From NCBI RefSeq assembly GCF_029522115.1, contig NZ_JAKWFK010000016.1, positions 1-64,000 of the forward strand: a DNA stretch of 64,000 bases. The letters are read 5' to 3'. Shown here one piece after another: positions 37,453-46,585 of this stretch. A program made the translations under genes and the position numbers. Numbering within the stretch: the stretch's first letter is position 1; each line of letters starts with the position of its first letter. The notes under the pieces are model-generated. The model saw only the letters and a list, made by a program, of their open reading frames with translations, searched no databases and was not told the origin of the DNA. Source of the DNA: Trinickia sp. Y13 (GTDB lineage Bacteria; Pseudomonadota; Gammaproteobacteria; Burkholderiales; Burkholderiaceae).

Positions 37453-39150
37453 TCAGTGCGCGGCGCCTGGGCCGCCGAACCACGTCTCGCAATGCCGCAT
37501 GAGCGCGCTCGCATCGGAGGCGGGCCGTCCGCGCGCGCATAGGTAACCGTCCGGGCGCAAGAGGTAAAACGCCGGACGCGTACGCCCGTATGCATGCATG
37601 AGAGACGGTGCTTCGCCATCGCTCGCATCGGTCACACGCCAAATACGCACCGCGCCGGGCAACGTGGCTTCGACCGCCGAGCACAAGCGGTCGAGGTCCG
37701 GGTCCGCGGCGACCTTCGGCTCGACGAGCGCCCCGGTCGCATCCATCGCGGCCTGCGTGCCGCCGGGCAATGCCACCAGCAAGAACAGCGAAAAGAACGC
37801 CGGATCGTGCAGATCGTACAAACGCGCGGTGCCGGGCGCTCGGCCTAACGGACCGTCGATCACGTGCACGAGCGCATCGGGCGCCCTCTCACCGGCTCGC
37901 GGGCCACCGTCCAAGACACGCTCGAGCGTGAGCGGGCTGCGCCGGTATTGAATCGCAAGCTCGCTGACCATGAGCCGCGCGGCGTCGCGCAGCGGCCCGA
38001 AAGCGGCCAGCACCGGCATGATGCGCTCGCGCAGCAGTTTCATCGGCCCGCGTTCCGCTTCGGCCAGTTGCGTGATGAACGCCGTTTGGCGTAGAACGTC
38101 GCGTTCGATGGGATGGCGTTCGAGCTGATAGGTGTCCAGTAGCGCCTCGCTTGCTTGGCCCGCCATGCGCCGTGCCAGCTTCCAACCTAGATTCAGCGCT
38201 TCTTGAATGCCGGTGTTCATCCCCTGCGCACCGGCGGGACTATGCACGTGCGCGGCATCGCCCGCCAAGAAGACGCGCTGCGTGCGCAGCCGCTCGACCA
38301 TGCGGCTATTCAAATGGAAGTGCGACGACCAGGTCAACGCCGACAATTGCAGCGGATGGCCGATCCGCTGCGTGGCGATCGCGCTGCACAGATCGAGAGA
38401 GGGTTTGCGCTCGCCGCCGTTCGCCTCGCCTCCGTCATTTACGTCATTTACGTCATTTACGTTATCGGCGATGAACCGATGACGCCCGCCCCCCATTGGA
38501 ATGACGGCAGCCAACCCGTCGCTCGATGCGAACAGATGAAACTCGTCTTCCGACAAATCGGAATCGACTTGCAGATCGGCAAGAAGGAAGGTCTGTTCGA
38601 ACGTCTTACCCGAGAAGCCCAAGCCGAGCAGGTGACGCGTAGTGCTGTGCGCGCCGTCCGCGCCGATCACATAGGCTGCGCGGCACGTCTCTTGCCTGCC
38701 GTCGGCGCGCAGCAACTGCGCCTCGACTTGCGATGCATCCTGTTTCAAGCCGACAAGCGCGACGCCGCGCTCGATCTGTATTCCAAGGGTGGCCAGATGC
38801 TCGGTCAACAGCCGCTCGGTGATGGATTGATCGAGGCAGAGAAGATAGGGATAACGCGTGTGCAGCGGGTCGAAATCGAGCCGTGCGAGCCGATGTCCGT
38901 TCGAGTACAGGTTTGCCGCGCGCAACCTGTGGCCCAACGCGAGAAATGGCTCGACCACGCGGTGTTGTTCGAACAGTTCGAGCGTGCGCGCTTGAATGCC
39001 GATCGCACGCGAATAGGCGGCGGGCTCCAGCGCGCGGTCGATGAGGCGCACATTCGTATGGGCGCGCGCCAAGCTCATCGCGGCGGCGAGCCCGGTCGGC
39101 CCCGCCCCGACGATCAGTACCGGCGGCGCGTCGTTGGTAACGGCGGCCAT
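37453..39150 (-). CDS. FAD-dependent aromatic monooxygenase (PheA/TfdB family)
   Basis: 565-aa flavoprotein hydroxylase. The FAD motif is VLIVGAGPTGLAAAMSLARA, the DG motif is YVIGADGAHSTTRHLLGL, and the second FAD motif is VFLAGDAAHVHSPAGAQGMN. A C-terminal thioredoxin-like segment (from about 440) is of the kind seen in phenol hydroxylase-like enzymes. The substrate is unknown. At 38434-38460 a triplicated 9-bp unit adds Asn-Asp-Val repeats to a surface loop. It converges with the fds operon. Confidence 0.87.
   Translation of the reverse strand: MAAVTNDAPPVLIVGAGPTGLAAAMSLARAHTNVRLIDRALEPAAYSRAIGIQARTLELFEQHRVVEPFLALGHRLRAANLYSNGHRLARLDFDPLHTRYPYLLCLDQSITERLLTEHLATLGIQIERGVALVGLKQDASQVEAQLLRADGRQETCRAAYVIGADGAHSTTRHLLGLGFSGKTFEQTFLLADLQVDSDLSEDEFHLFASSDGLAAVIPMGGGRHRFIADNVNDVNDVNDGGEANGGERKPSLDLCSAIATQRIGHPLQLSALTWSSHFHLNSRMVERLRTQRVFLAGDAAHVHSPAGAQGMNTGIQEALNLGWKLARRMAGQASEALLDTYQLERHPIERDVLRQTAFITQLAEAERGPMKLLRERIMPVLAAFGPLRDAARLMVSELAIQYRRSPLTLERVLDGGPRAGERAPDALVHVIDGPLGRAPGTARLYDLHDPAFFSLFLLVALPGGTQAAMDATGALVEPKVAADPDLDRLCSAVEATLPGAVRIWRVTDASDGEAPSLMHAYGRTRPAFYLLRPDGYLCARGRPASDASALMRHCETWFGGPGAAH
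38434..38460. repeat. 9-bp tandem repeat, 3 copies, inside the monooxygenase gene
   Basis: Three perfect copies of GTCATTTAC are followed by a degenerate GTTATCG. On the coding strand they read Val-Asn-Asp repeats (NVNDVNDVNDGGEANGGE), an in-frame insertion into a loop between FAD-domain segments. Like the array at 4225 it has a 9-bp unit and preserves frame. Confidence 0.9.
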
Positions 39151-39373
39151 GCTTGTCCTCCGACGAACCACGAGATCTTGCCAAGTGTACGCCGCCTCGT
39201 CCGGATCGGCGCTCGAACGCACCCGCAGACGTCAGCCCTTGGCGGTCATGGGCGGATTGCACGCGGCGGCGGCAGGCGGGGGGGCTTGCCGCCTAAGCAC
39301 CTAGCACCCGGCGCCAGACTATACGAGTACCCGAGTATGGGACAATGCTGCGTTTGCGCAATTGCCTGCCGTC

Positions 39374-41257
39374 ATGGATTCCTTTTTCGCGCGCGCCTAT
39401 GCGGCGCATCGTGACGGACGACTCGCCGATGCCGAGCGCGACTATCGCGCGGCGATCGAGGCCGACCCCGTCCACACCGACGCCCTCCATTTGCTGGGGG
39501 TACTCCGCCATCAGCAAGGGCGGCACGAAGAAGCGGCCGAGCTCGTCGGCCGGGCGGTGGCGCTGCGCCCCGACGATGCGGCCCTGCAACTGAACCTCGG
39601 CAATGCGCTGAAGGCGCTCGGGCGCCTCGATGGCGCGATCGAGCGCTTTCGCAATGCGCTCTCTCTTGCGCCCGAATTTCCGCTCGCCCACTACAACCTC
39701 GGCAACGCCTACGCACAGGCAGGGCGCCATGAAGACGCCGTCGACGCGTTCGACCGTTCCTTGCGGCTACAACCGAACGACGCGTCGACCTACAACAACC
39801 TCGGTAATGCGCTGCATGCGTTGGGTCGCACCGAAGAAGCAATCGCGGCGTTCTCGCAGGCGCTCGCGCTGCGCCCGGGCCATGCGGGGGCGCACAACAA
39901 CCTCGGCATGGCGCTCGCGGCGCTCGGGCGCGCCGATGAAGCGATCACGCATTTTCGCGCTGCATTGACGGCCGAGCCGCGCTATGTCGCCGCCCACTTC
40001 AACCTGGGCAATACGCTCGATGCGGTGGGCCTTCATGCGCAAGCGGCCGCCGCATTCGAGGCCGCGCTGTCGTTGCAAGCCGCGTTCCCGCCTGCTTTGC
40101 TGGGGCTGGGCAATGCACTAGCAGCGCTTAACCGCCACCAAGAAGCGATCGCTCGGTACGAGCGCGCCGTCGGCCTCGATCCACAGCTGGCGCTGGCCTG
40201 GCTCGGCCTGGGCAATGCGCATCACGCGCTGGGCGCGCACGAAGCGGCGCTGCGCGCGTTCGATCAGGCGTTGCGCCTGCGTCCGGACCTAGCTTCGGCG
40301 CAATTGAACCGGGCGCTGACACTGTTGACGCTGGGCGATTTCGAACGAGGCTTGCCTGCGTACGAATCGCGGCTCGCGATCGCGGCGGCGACAAACGAGC
40401 ACGCGGCGGCCGAGGCGGCTGCCCTGCCGCGTTGGCGCGGCGAACCGATCCCCACGAAAACGCTGTGGATCGAAGCGGAGCAAGGTTTCGGCGATACGCT
40501 CCAATTCCTGCGCTTCGTGCCGCTTGCGCGAGCGCGCGCCGGCCGCGTCACGCTGACGGTGCAGCGCGAACTCGCCCCGCTCGTGGCGCCCCTTACGAAC
40601 GCGTGGGGCGTTACATTGGGCATCGCGGGCGAGTCCGCGCCGCAAGCGCACTTGCATTGTCCTTTGTTGAGCCTGCCGCTCGCGTTGGGAACGAGGCTCG
40701 AGACGTTGCCTTGCTCTCGCCGCTATTTGGAGGTCCCGCCCGCCTACCGCCGTCATTGGCGAGGTTCGCTCGGCGGCCATGCGAAGGTGAAGATCGGCTT
40801 GGCTTGGTCCGGCCGCATCCAAGCGCAGGAAAACCGCGCCATGTCCGTGGCGACGCTGGCACCGCTATTCGAATTGGGAGGCATCGATTGGCTCGTACTG
40901 CAGCCTAACCTGAGCAAGGACGATCGGCGCTCGCTCGACCTGTACGCTCGTACGGCGTCGCTTCACCGCCTCGACACGCGTATCCGCGATTTCGCCGATA
41001 CCGCCGCGATCGTCGACAAGCTCGACGCCGTCGTTTCGATCGACACGTCTATCGCCCACCTCGCCGGCGCGCTGGGCAAGCCACTGTGGCTCATGCTGCC
41101 TTTCGCGGCGGATTGGCGCTGGTTCACGAACACCGATCGCAGCCCCTGGTACCCGAGTGCGCGGCTCGTGCGGCAACCCGCGCCGGGACAATGGGCAAGC
41201 GTCGTCGAAGAAGTTGCGCGCGCCGTTTCGAGTGAGTTTCCGGACAAAGACCGATAA
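39374..41257 (+). CDS. Tetratricopeptide repeat protein with GT9-like glycosyltransferase domain
   Basis: 627 aa. About ten TPR units fill residues 1-330 (repeats such as LHLLGVLRHQQGRHEEAAEL and TYNNLGNALHALGRTEEAIA). The C-terminal ~270 residues hold TLWIEAEQGFGDTLQFLRFV, KIGLAWSGRIQAQENRAMSV and DAVVSIDTSIAHLAGALGKP, like the nucleotide-sugar half of ADP-heptose/GT-B transferases. It may glycosylate proteins or polysaccharides; no substrate evidence is in the window. The TTG at 39362 could extend it by four residues; ATG 39374 is preferred. Confidence 0.85.
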   Translation: MDSFFARAYAAHRDGRLADAERDYRAAIEADPVHTDALHLLGVLRHQQGRHEEAAELVGRAVALRPDDAALQLNLGNALKALGRLDGAIERFRNALSLAPEFPLAHYNLGNAYAQAGRHEDAVDAFDRSLRLQPNDASTYNNLGNALHALGRTEEAIAAFSQALALRPGHAGAHNNLGMALAALGRADEAITHFRAALTAEPRYVAAHFNLGNTLDAVGLHAQAAAAFEAALSLQAAFPPALLGLGNALAALNRHQEAIARYERAVGLDPQLALAWLGLGNAHHALGAHEAALRAFDQALRLRPDLASAQLNRALTLLTLGDFERGLPAYESRLAIAAATNEHAAAEAAALPRWRGEPIPTKTLWIEAEQGFGDTLQFLRFVPLARARAGRVTLTVQRELAPLVAPLTNAWGVTLGIAGESAPQAHLHCPLLSLPLALGTRLETLPCSRRYLEVPPAYRRHWRGSLGGHAKVKIGLAWSGRIQAQENRAMSVATLAPLFELGGIDWLVLQPNLSKDDRRSLDLYARTASLHRLDTRIRDFADTAAIVDKLDAVVSIDTSIAHLAGALGKPLWLMLPFAADWRWFTNTDRSPWYPSARLVRQPAPGQWASVVEEVARAVSSEFPDKDR

Positions 41258-41290
41258 AGAACCACGCCGTGCGAACAGCGCTTCCCGCGT

Positions 41291-41884
41291 TCACTGCGCG
41301 CCGCCGCGTTCGCGGATTTGCGGCCACGCGAGCTTCATGTAGTAGAGCATCGACCAAATGGTCAGCACGGCGGCGAGATAGATGAGCCATATGCCCCACA
41401 CGCGGGTATCGATGGCGAACGACGAACCAAGCGGGACGCTACCGTAATAGAGCAGCATGGGAATCGCGATCATCTGGCATGCCGTCTTGAACTTGCCTAG
41501 TTGATTGACGGCGACGCTCTTGGAAGCGCCGATATGCGCCATCCACTCGCGCAACGCGGAAATGGCGATTTCCCGGCCGACGATCACGAGCGCGATCGCC
41601 GATTCGATGCGCGACAGTTGCACGAGCACGAGCAGCGCCGCGGTGACCATCAGCTTATCGGCGACCGGATCGAGAAACGCGCCGAACGCCGAAGTCTGAT
41701 TCCACTTGCGCGCGAGAAACCCGTCGAACCAATCGGTCAGCGCAGCCAGCACGAAGATCGCCGCCGCTGCGATGTTGCGATCGACCGCGCTCATCATCGA
41801 ATCGGGGACGTAAAAGACGCCGACGACGAGCGGAATCAGCACGATCCGCAGCCATGTCAGAAAGATCGGAAAGTTGAACGGCAT
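41291..41884 (-). CDS. pgsA: CDP-diacylglycerol-glycerol-3-phosphate 3-phosphatidyltransferase
   Basis: 197-aa inner-membrane enzyme that makes phosphatidylglycerophosphate. The CDP-alcohol phosphotransferase motif is DWFDGFLARKWNQTSAFGAF then LDPVADKLMV (D-G-x2-A-R-x8-G-x3-D-x3-D). Several membrane helices follow. The start MPFNFPIFLTWLRI at 41884 matches the family. It lies downstream of uvrC, the common uvrC-pgsA order. Confidence 0.95.
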   Translation of the reverse strand: MPFNFPIFLTWLRIVLIPLVVGVFYVPDSMMSAVDRNIAAAAIFVLAALTDWFDGFLARKWNQTSAFGAFLDPVADKLMVTAALLVLVQLSRIESAIALVIVGREIAISALREWMAHIGASKSVAVNQLGKFKTACQMIAIPMLLYYGSVPLGSSFAIDTRVWGIWLIYLAAVLTIWSMLYYMKLAWPQIRERGGAQ

Positions 41885-42069
41885 GGACGAGTGCGGGCGT
41901 TGGAGTAAGAACCGGGCTAAGGAGACGCCATTGTGCCGCGTCGCCGAACCCGCCACAAGCCAAGCGCCGCCGACTGGGCCCCGTTCATGCCGATTCCAGG
42001 CGTGCGTTGGCCCCACGAATGCTCATTTAACCCGCGAATCGTACCCTCCGCGGCGAGCCGGCCGGCGGC

Positions 42070-44256
42070 TCAATGCAGTTGCCGGTAAATCTGCTCGGCT
42101 AGCGAGCGCGAAATGCCTTCGACGCTCGCCAGATCCTCCACGCTCGCCGCGACGACGCCGCGCAGGCCGCCGAAGCGCGCGAGCAGCCGCTGACGCCGTT
42201 TCGCGCCGATGCCCTCGAGTTCTTCGAGCCGCGAGGTTTGGCGTGCCTTCGCGCGCTTCGCTCGCATCCCCGTGATCGCGAAGCGATGCGCTTCGTCGCG
42301 GACCTGCGCGACGAGCATCAGTGCGGCGCTTTCCTTGCCCAATTCGAGCGCGGGGCGGCCATCGGCAAAAACGAGCGTTTCCAGGCCAACCTTGCGCCCC
42401 TCGCCCTTGGCTACGCCCACGAGCATCGAGCGATCGAGGCCGAGTTCGGTGAAGACCTGTCGGGCGACCTCGACCTGCCCTTTGCCGCCGTCGATCAGCA
42501 CGATGTTGGGCAATGCGCCCGCGGCCGCCGCCGGTTCGGGCGCATCGGCCGCCGTATCCGATTCGGCAACGGCGTGCGGCTGCGGCTCGCTCTCAGGCGC
42601 GTTGGCATGGCCCGCGGCGAGTTCGACCAGCTTTTCGTAGCGCCGCGTAAGCACCTGGCGCATGGCGGCATAATCGTCGCCCGGTGTAATGCCGGTGATG
42701 TTGTAGCGGCGATACTCGCCCGGCTGCATCTTGTGATCCCGGTAGACGACGCACGACGCTTGGGTTGCCTCGCCCATCGTATGGCTGATGTCGAAGCATT
42801 CGATGCGCAAATGCGCGAGGTCGTCGCACTCCATGTTCAGCACATCGGCCAGCGCGCGCGTGCGCGCTTGCTGAGATCCGCGTTCGGACAACAATCGGGT
42901 GAGCGCGAGCCGCGCGTTTTGCTCGGCCATCGCCAGCCATACGCGCCGCTGCCCTTGCGGCTGACGCACGAAGCTGACTTTGTGGCCAGCCTGCTCGGCA
43001 AGCAGATCGACGAGCTCGCGATTGGCGGGCGCATGGCTCACGACGAGCACCGGTGGAATTCGATTGCCGAGATAGTGCTGGGCGATGAACGCTTCGAGCA
43101 CTTCCGTCTCGATGCCGGAAGGGAGACGATTCGCCCCCTCGGTCTGCGCTTGTTCGGGCTGTGCCGGTGCAGTCGAGGCTTCTTCGGCCGGTCCTTGCTC
43201 GGACTGCGCTTGCCCGGTCTGCGCCGCTTCGCTCTTCGGTTGCTCCACCGGCGTCTGCTCGTCCATCGGCGCCTCGTCCACCGTCAAAGCGCGCGCCGGC
43301 TGCGCCGCGTCGCTGTCTTCGGTCTCGCCTTCCCACGCCTCGTCCAAAGACGCTTCGTCGACTGCAAGCGCGCTTTCGAGATGGGCCGGGAAGTACGCTT
43401 TGTCGCCCAGATGCCGCCCGCCCCGAACCATGGCGAGATTCACGCACACGCGTCCGCCTTGCGCCACGACAGCGAGGATGTCGACATCGCTGTCGCCGCC
43501 CACCTCGATCGCTTGCTGGTGCAGCACCGTCGAAAGCGAACTCATCTGATTGCGCACGGCGGCAGCCTGCTCGAACTTCAGTTCGGCCGCGAACGCATGC
43601 ATTTTGGCTTCGAGCTCCTTCATCACCTCGCTCTGCCGTCCGAGCAAAAAGCGCGAGGCATTCGCCACATCGCGCGCGTAGTCCTCCTCGCTGATCGCGC
43701 CCACGCACGGTGCGGTGCATCGGCCGATTTGATGCAGCAGGCAAGGCCGCGTCCGGTTGCTGAACACCGAGTCTTCGCAAGTGCGCAACTGAAACACGCG
43801 CTGCAGTATCTGAATGCTTTCGCGCACGGCCCAAGCGCTCGGAAACGGCCCGAAGTACTGGTTCTTTTTGTCGACCGCGCCGCGGTAGTAAGCCATGCGC
43901 GGAAAGCGATGTCCCGTCAGCTTCAAATACGGGTACGACTTGTCGTCGCGAAACAGGATGTTGTAGCGCGGCGCCAGCGCTTTGATGAGATTGTTCTCGA
44001 GCAGCAGCGCCTCGGCTTCCGAGCGCGTCACCGTGGTTTCGATTCGCGCGATGCGCGTGATCATCATCGCGATGCGCGGCGATAGTTGCGTCTTAGTGAA
44101 GTAGCTCGACACGCGCTTTTTCAGATCCCGCGCCTTGCCGACGTAGAGCACGCTGTCCTGCGCGTCGTAATAACGGTACACGCCCGGCAGGTGCGGCAAT
44201 TGAGCTAGGAGCTTCTTCGGTTCGAAAGGCGGCTTGGGAGCGTCGGAATCGGTCAT
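42070..44256 (-). CDS. uvrC: Excinuclease ABC subunit C
   Basis: 728-aa nucleotide-excision repair nuclease that makes both incisions. GIY-YIG domain at the N-terminus ([20 protein letters not shown]), UVR motif ([20 protein letters not shown]) near 200, UvrC RNase H-like domain ([19 protein letters not shown]) and C-terminal helix-hairpin-helix ([19 protein letters not shown]). It is longer than E. coli UvrC (610 aa) because of Pro/Ala/Glu/Gln-rich inserts at about residues 300-375 and 549-582. Confidence 0.96.
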   Translation of the reverse strand: MTDSDAPKPPFEPKKLLAQLPHLPGVYRYYDAQDSVLYVGKARDLKKRVSSYFTKTQLSPRIAMMITRIARIETTVTRSEAEALLLENNLIKALAPRYNILFRDDKSYPYLKLTGHRFPRMAYYRGAVDKKNQYFGPFPSAWAVRESIQILQRVFQLRTCEDSVFSNRTRPCLLHQIGRCTAPCVGAISEEDYARDVANASRFLLGRQSEVMKELEAKMHAFAAELKFEQAAAVRNQMSSLSTVLHQQAIEVGGDSDVDILAVVAQGGRVCVNLAMVRGGRHLGDKAYFPAHLESALAVDEASLDEAWEGETEDSDAAQPARALTVDEAPMDEQTPVEQPKSEAAQTGQAQSEQGPAEEASTAPAQPEQAQTEGANRLPSGIETEVLEAFIAQHYLGNRIPPVLVVSHAPANRELVDLLAEQAGHKVSFVRQPQGQRRVWLAMAEQNARLALTRLLSERGSQQARTRALADVLNMECDDLAHLRIECFDISHTMGEATQASCVVYRDHKMQPGEYRRYNITGITPGDDYAAMRQVLTRRYEKLVELAAGHANAPESEPQPHAVAESDTAADAPEPAAAAGALPNIVLIDGGKGQVEVARQVFTELGLDRSMLVGVAKGEGRKVGLETLVFADGRPALELGKESAALMLVAQVRDEAHRFAITGMRAKRAKARQTSRLEELEGIGAKRRQRLLARFGGLRGVVAASVEDLASVEGISRSLAEQIYRQLH

Positions 44257-44407
44257 GCGTATAGGGGGCGAAACGGCGCACGGCAAGTGGCGGCGTGCTT
44301 TAGAATCGCCAGTTTAGACCATTTGCGCACCGGTTCGCGCCGTCCGGCGCATCCCGCTTCGCGCGGTTTCACGGTCTGCCTGCCCACCCTCGCCCGTTGC
44401 CCGCGCC

Positions 44408-45574
44408 ATGTGCTCCGCTCGCCCCGACACGATTGCCTGCGACCTGTTTTGCGCCGTCATCGACAATTTCGGCGACGTCGGCGTATGTTGGCGCCTGGCG
44501 CGACAGCTTGCCGCCGAGTATGGCTGGCAGATGCGCTTGTTCGTCGACGATCTGCATACGTTCGCGCGGCTTTGCCCCACGCTGGACGTCGGGCTCGCGC
44601 GGCAGCGCGTCGAGGGCATCGTCGTCGAACATTGGCGCGAGCCCGTGCACGCCGGTGACCCGATCGCCGTGCCCGATATCGTGATCGAAGCCTTCGCCTG
44701 CGAGCTGCCCCCCGCCTACGTCGCGGCCATGGCCCGGCGCGCCCGGGCGCCGGTTTGGCTCAATCTCGAATATTTGAGCGCCGAAGACTGGGTGGCCGAT
44801 TACCACCTGAAGCCCTCGCCGCACGCGCGCTATGCGCTCGCCAAAACGTTCTTCTTTCCGGGCCTCGGTCCCGGCACGGGCGGTGTCGTGAAGGAACGCA
44901 CGCTCGACGCCGAGCGCGTCGCCTTCGAAACCTCCGAGGCCGCGCAAAACGCCTGGTGGCGCGAGAACACAGGAGCGCCGCGCCCCGAGCCGGTCGCGAC
45001 CGTCATTTCGTTGTTCTCCTACGAGAACCCGGCCCTCGATGGCCTATTGGAGCAGTGGCGCGACGGGACCGAGCCCATCGTGCTGCTTGCGCCCGAAGGC
45101 CGCATCTCCGGCGCGCTCGCGCGTTTTTTCGGCGCCTCGCGGTTCGGCGCGGGGGCGCATGCCGAGCGCGGCAACCTGCGCGCGCACGCCTTGGCGTTTC
45201 GGCCACAGCCCGAATTCGACCGGCTGCTATGGGCGAGCGACGTCAACTTCGTGCGCGGCGAAGATTCCTTCGTCCGGGCTCAATGGGCGCGCCGGCCCTT
45301 CGTCTGGCACATCTATCCGCAAGCTGACGCGGCGCATTTACCCAAACTGGATGCCGCGCTAGCTCACTATGCGGCAGCGCTGCCGGCGACCGCGCGTGCG
45401 GCCGTCGGCCGCTTTTGGCATGCCTGGAACGGCGCCTGCGCGCCCGACTGGAACGACTTCTGGCGCCATCGGGAAGCGCTGCGAGCGCGCGCCGATGAAT
45501 GGGCGGAAGAACTCGCGTCCGTCGGGGATCTAGCCGCAAACCTAGCGGAATTCGCCGAATCTCAGTTAAAATAA
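44408..45574 (+). CDS. earP: EF-P arginine rhamnosyltransferase EarP
   Basis: 388-aa GT-B glycosyltransferase that adds rhamnose from dTDP-rhamnose to Arg32 of EF-P. The N-terminal motif LFCAVIDNFGDVGVCWRLAR is diagnostic, and later segments NLEYLSAEDWVADYHLKPSP and FVRGEDSFVRAQWARRPFVW fit the family. It is followed by efp with 133 bases between them. No clear ribosome site precedes the ATG; nearby starts are possible. Confidence 0.95.
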   Translation: MCSARPDTIACDLFCAVIDNFGDVGVCWRLARQLAAEYGWQMRLFVDDLHTFARLCPTLDVGLARQRVEGIVVEHWREPVHAGDPIAVPDIVIEAFACELPPAYVAAMARRARAPVWLNLEYLSAEDWVADYHLKPSPHARYALAKTFFFPGLGPGTGGVVKERTLDAERVAFETSEAAQNAWWRENTGAPRPEPVATVISLFSYENPALDGLLEQWRDGTEPIVLLAPEGRISGALARFFGASRFGAGAHAERGNLRAHALAFRPQPEFDRLLWASDVNFVRGEDSFVRAQWARRPFVWHIYPQADAAHLPKLDAALAHYAAALPATARAAVGRFWHAWNGACAPDWNDFWRHREALRARADEWAEELASVGDLAANLAEFAESQLK

Positions 45575-45707
45575 ACGGTTATCCGACGGCGTAGCGCATT
45601 GAGTTAAGCATTGGGAAAACCTCTGCGATGCGGGACTGATTAAACGATCGATGTCGATGCCGTTGAGCAACAGATCAACCACCTTATTCGCATAGGATCG
45701 TTTTTTT

Positions 45708-46265
45708 ATGAAGATTGCACAGGAACTGCGCACGGGCAACGTCGTGATGATCGGCAACGACGCCATGGTCGTGCTAAAGACCGAGTACAACAAATCGGGC
45801 CGTAACGCCGCCGTCGTCAAGATGAAGATGAAGAACCTGCTGACGGGCGCAGGCATGGAATCGGTGTACAAGGCGGACGACAAGTTCGACGTCGTCGTGC
45901 TCGATCGCAAGGAAGTCACGTATTCGTACTTCGCCGATCCCATGTACGTGTTCATGGACGCCGATTACAACCAGTTCGAAGTGGAAGCCGAGATGATGGG
46001 CAACGCGCTCAACTACCTCGAAGACGGCATGCCCTGCGAAGTGGTCTTCTACAACGAGAAGGCCATTTCGGTCGAGTTGCCCACCACGCTCGTGCGCGAA
46101 ATCACGTATACGGAACCGGCCGTGAAGGGCGACACGTCGTCGGGCAAGGTGCTCAAGACCGCGAAGATCAACACGGGCTTCGAGCTGCAAGTCCCGCTGT
46201 TCTGCAACATCGGCGACAAGATCGAAATCGATACTCGTACCGACGAATACCGTAGCCGCGCATAA
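45708..46265 (+). CDS. efp: Translation elongation factor P (arginine-32 type)
   Basis: 185-aa three-domain factor that relieves ribosome stalling at polyproline. The tip loop reads [20 protein letters not shown] with Arg at position 32 rather than Lys, the form modified by EarP. The C-terminus ends in the OB-fold segment [19 protein letters not shown]. It is paired with earP upstream and followed by a strong terminator. Confidence 0.97.
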   Translation: MKIAQELRTGNVVMIGNDAMVVLKTEYNKSGRNAAVVKMKMKNLLTGAGMESVYKADDKFDVVVLDRKEVTYSYFADPMYVFMDADYNQFEVEAEMMGNALNYLEDGMPCEVVFYNEKAISVELPTTLVREITYTEPAVKGDTSSGKVLKTAKINTGFELQVPLFCNIGDKIEIDTRTDEYRSRA

Positions 46266-46320
46266 CCGACTGATCGCGTGCAGCCCTCCTTGGGCGCATG
46301 CGGAAAGTTATGTCGACTGA

Positions 46321-46348
46321 AAGCGCCCCACGGGGCGCTTTTTTTTTC
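46321..46348 (+). terminator. Rho-independent terminator of efp
   Basis: AAAGCGCCCC-AC-GGGGCGCTTT stem followed by a run of T, starting 55 bases past the efp stop. Confidence 0.93.
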
Positions 46349-46427
46349 GTATGAGTAGTGTATGGTTAAGCAATCTTTACCGGTCGTTTTTGCACTGTAG
46401 CGCGACCGGCACTGCCGCTCTTGCCGA

Positions 46428-46456
46428 ATGACATCCGCAAGTACTTGTTCTATAAA
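46428..46456 (+). promoter_or_regulatory. Predicted sigma70 promoter for the response regulator gene
   Basis: ATGACA (46428-46433), 17-bp spacer, TATAAA (46451-46456): five of six consensus bases at each hexamer. Expected start near 46463. A CCGGTCG inverted repeat lies 19-48 bases upstream. Confidence 0.55.
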
Positions 46457-46585
46457 GGAGAACGATCTGGCACGGGATATGCTTTACTTACGCCACCTGT
46501 TCGCCGTCGAAAGGCGTTTCCCGTGCATGGCGTTTTTTGTACACGGCGCCGACGGGCTCTGACTCCTTGACTGATTACGCCAGCC

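Larger units (their letters stand above)
46266..46585. other. Intergenic region between efp and the response regulator gene
   Basis: No coding sequence supported. It contains the efp terminator (46321-46348), a 7-bp inverted repeat CCGGTCG (46380-46386) / CGACCGG (46403-46409) and a good sigma70 promoter (46428-46456). The ~120 bases from the predicted start to the ATG at 46586 form a long leader with no clear ribosome site. Confidence 0.6.
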
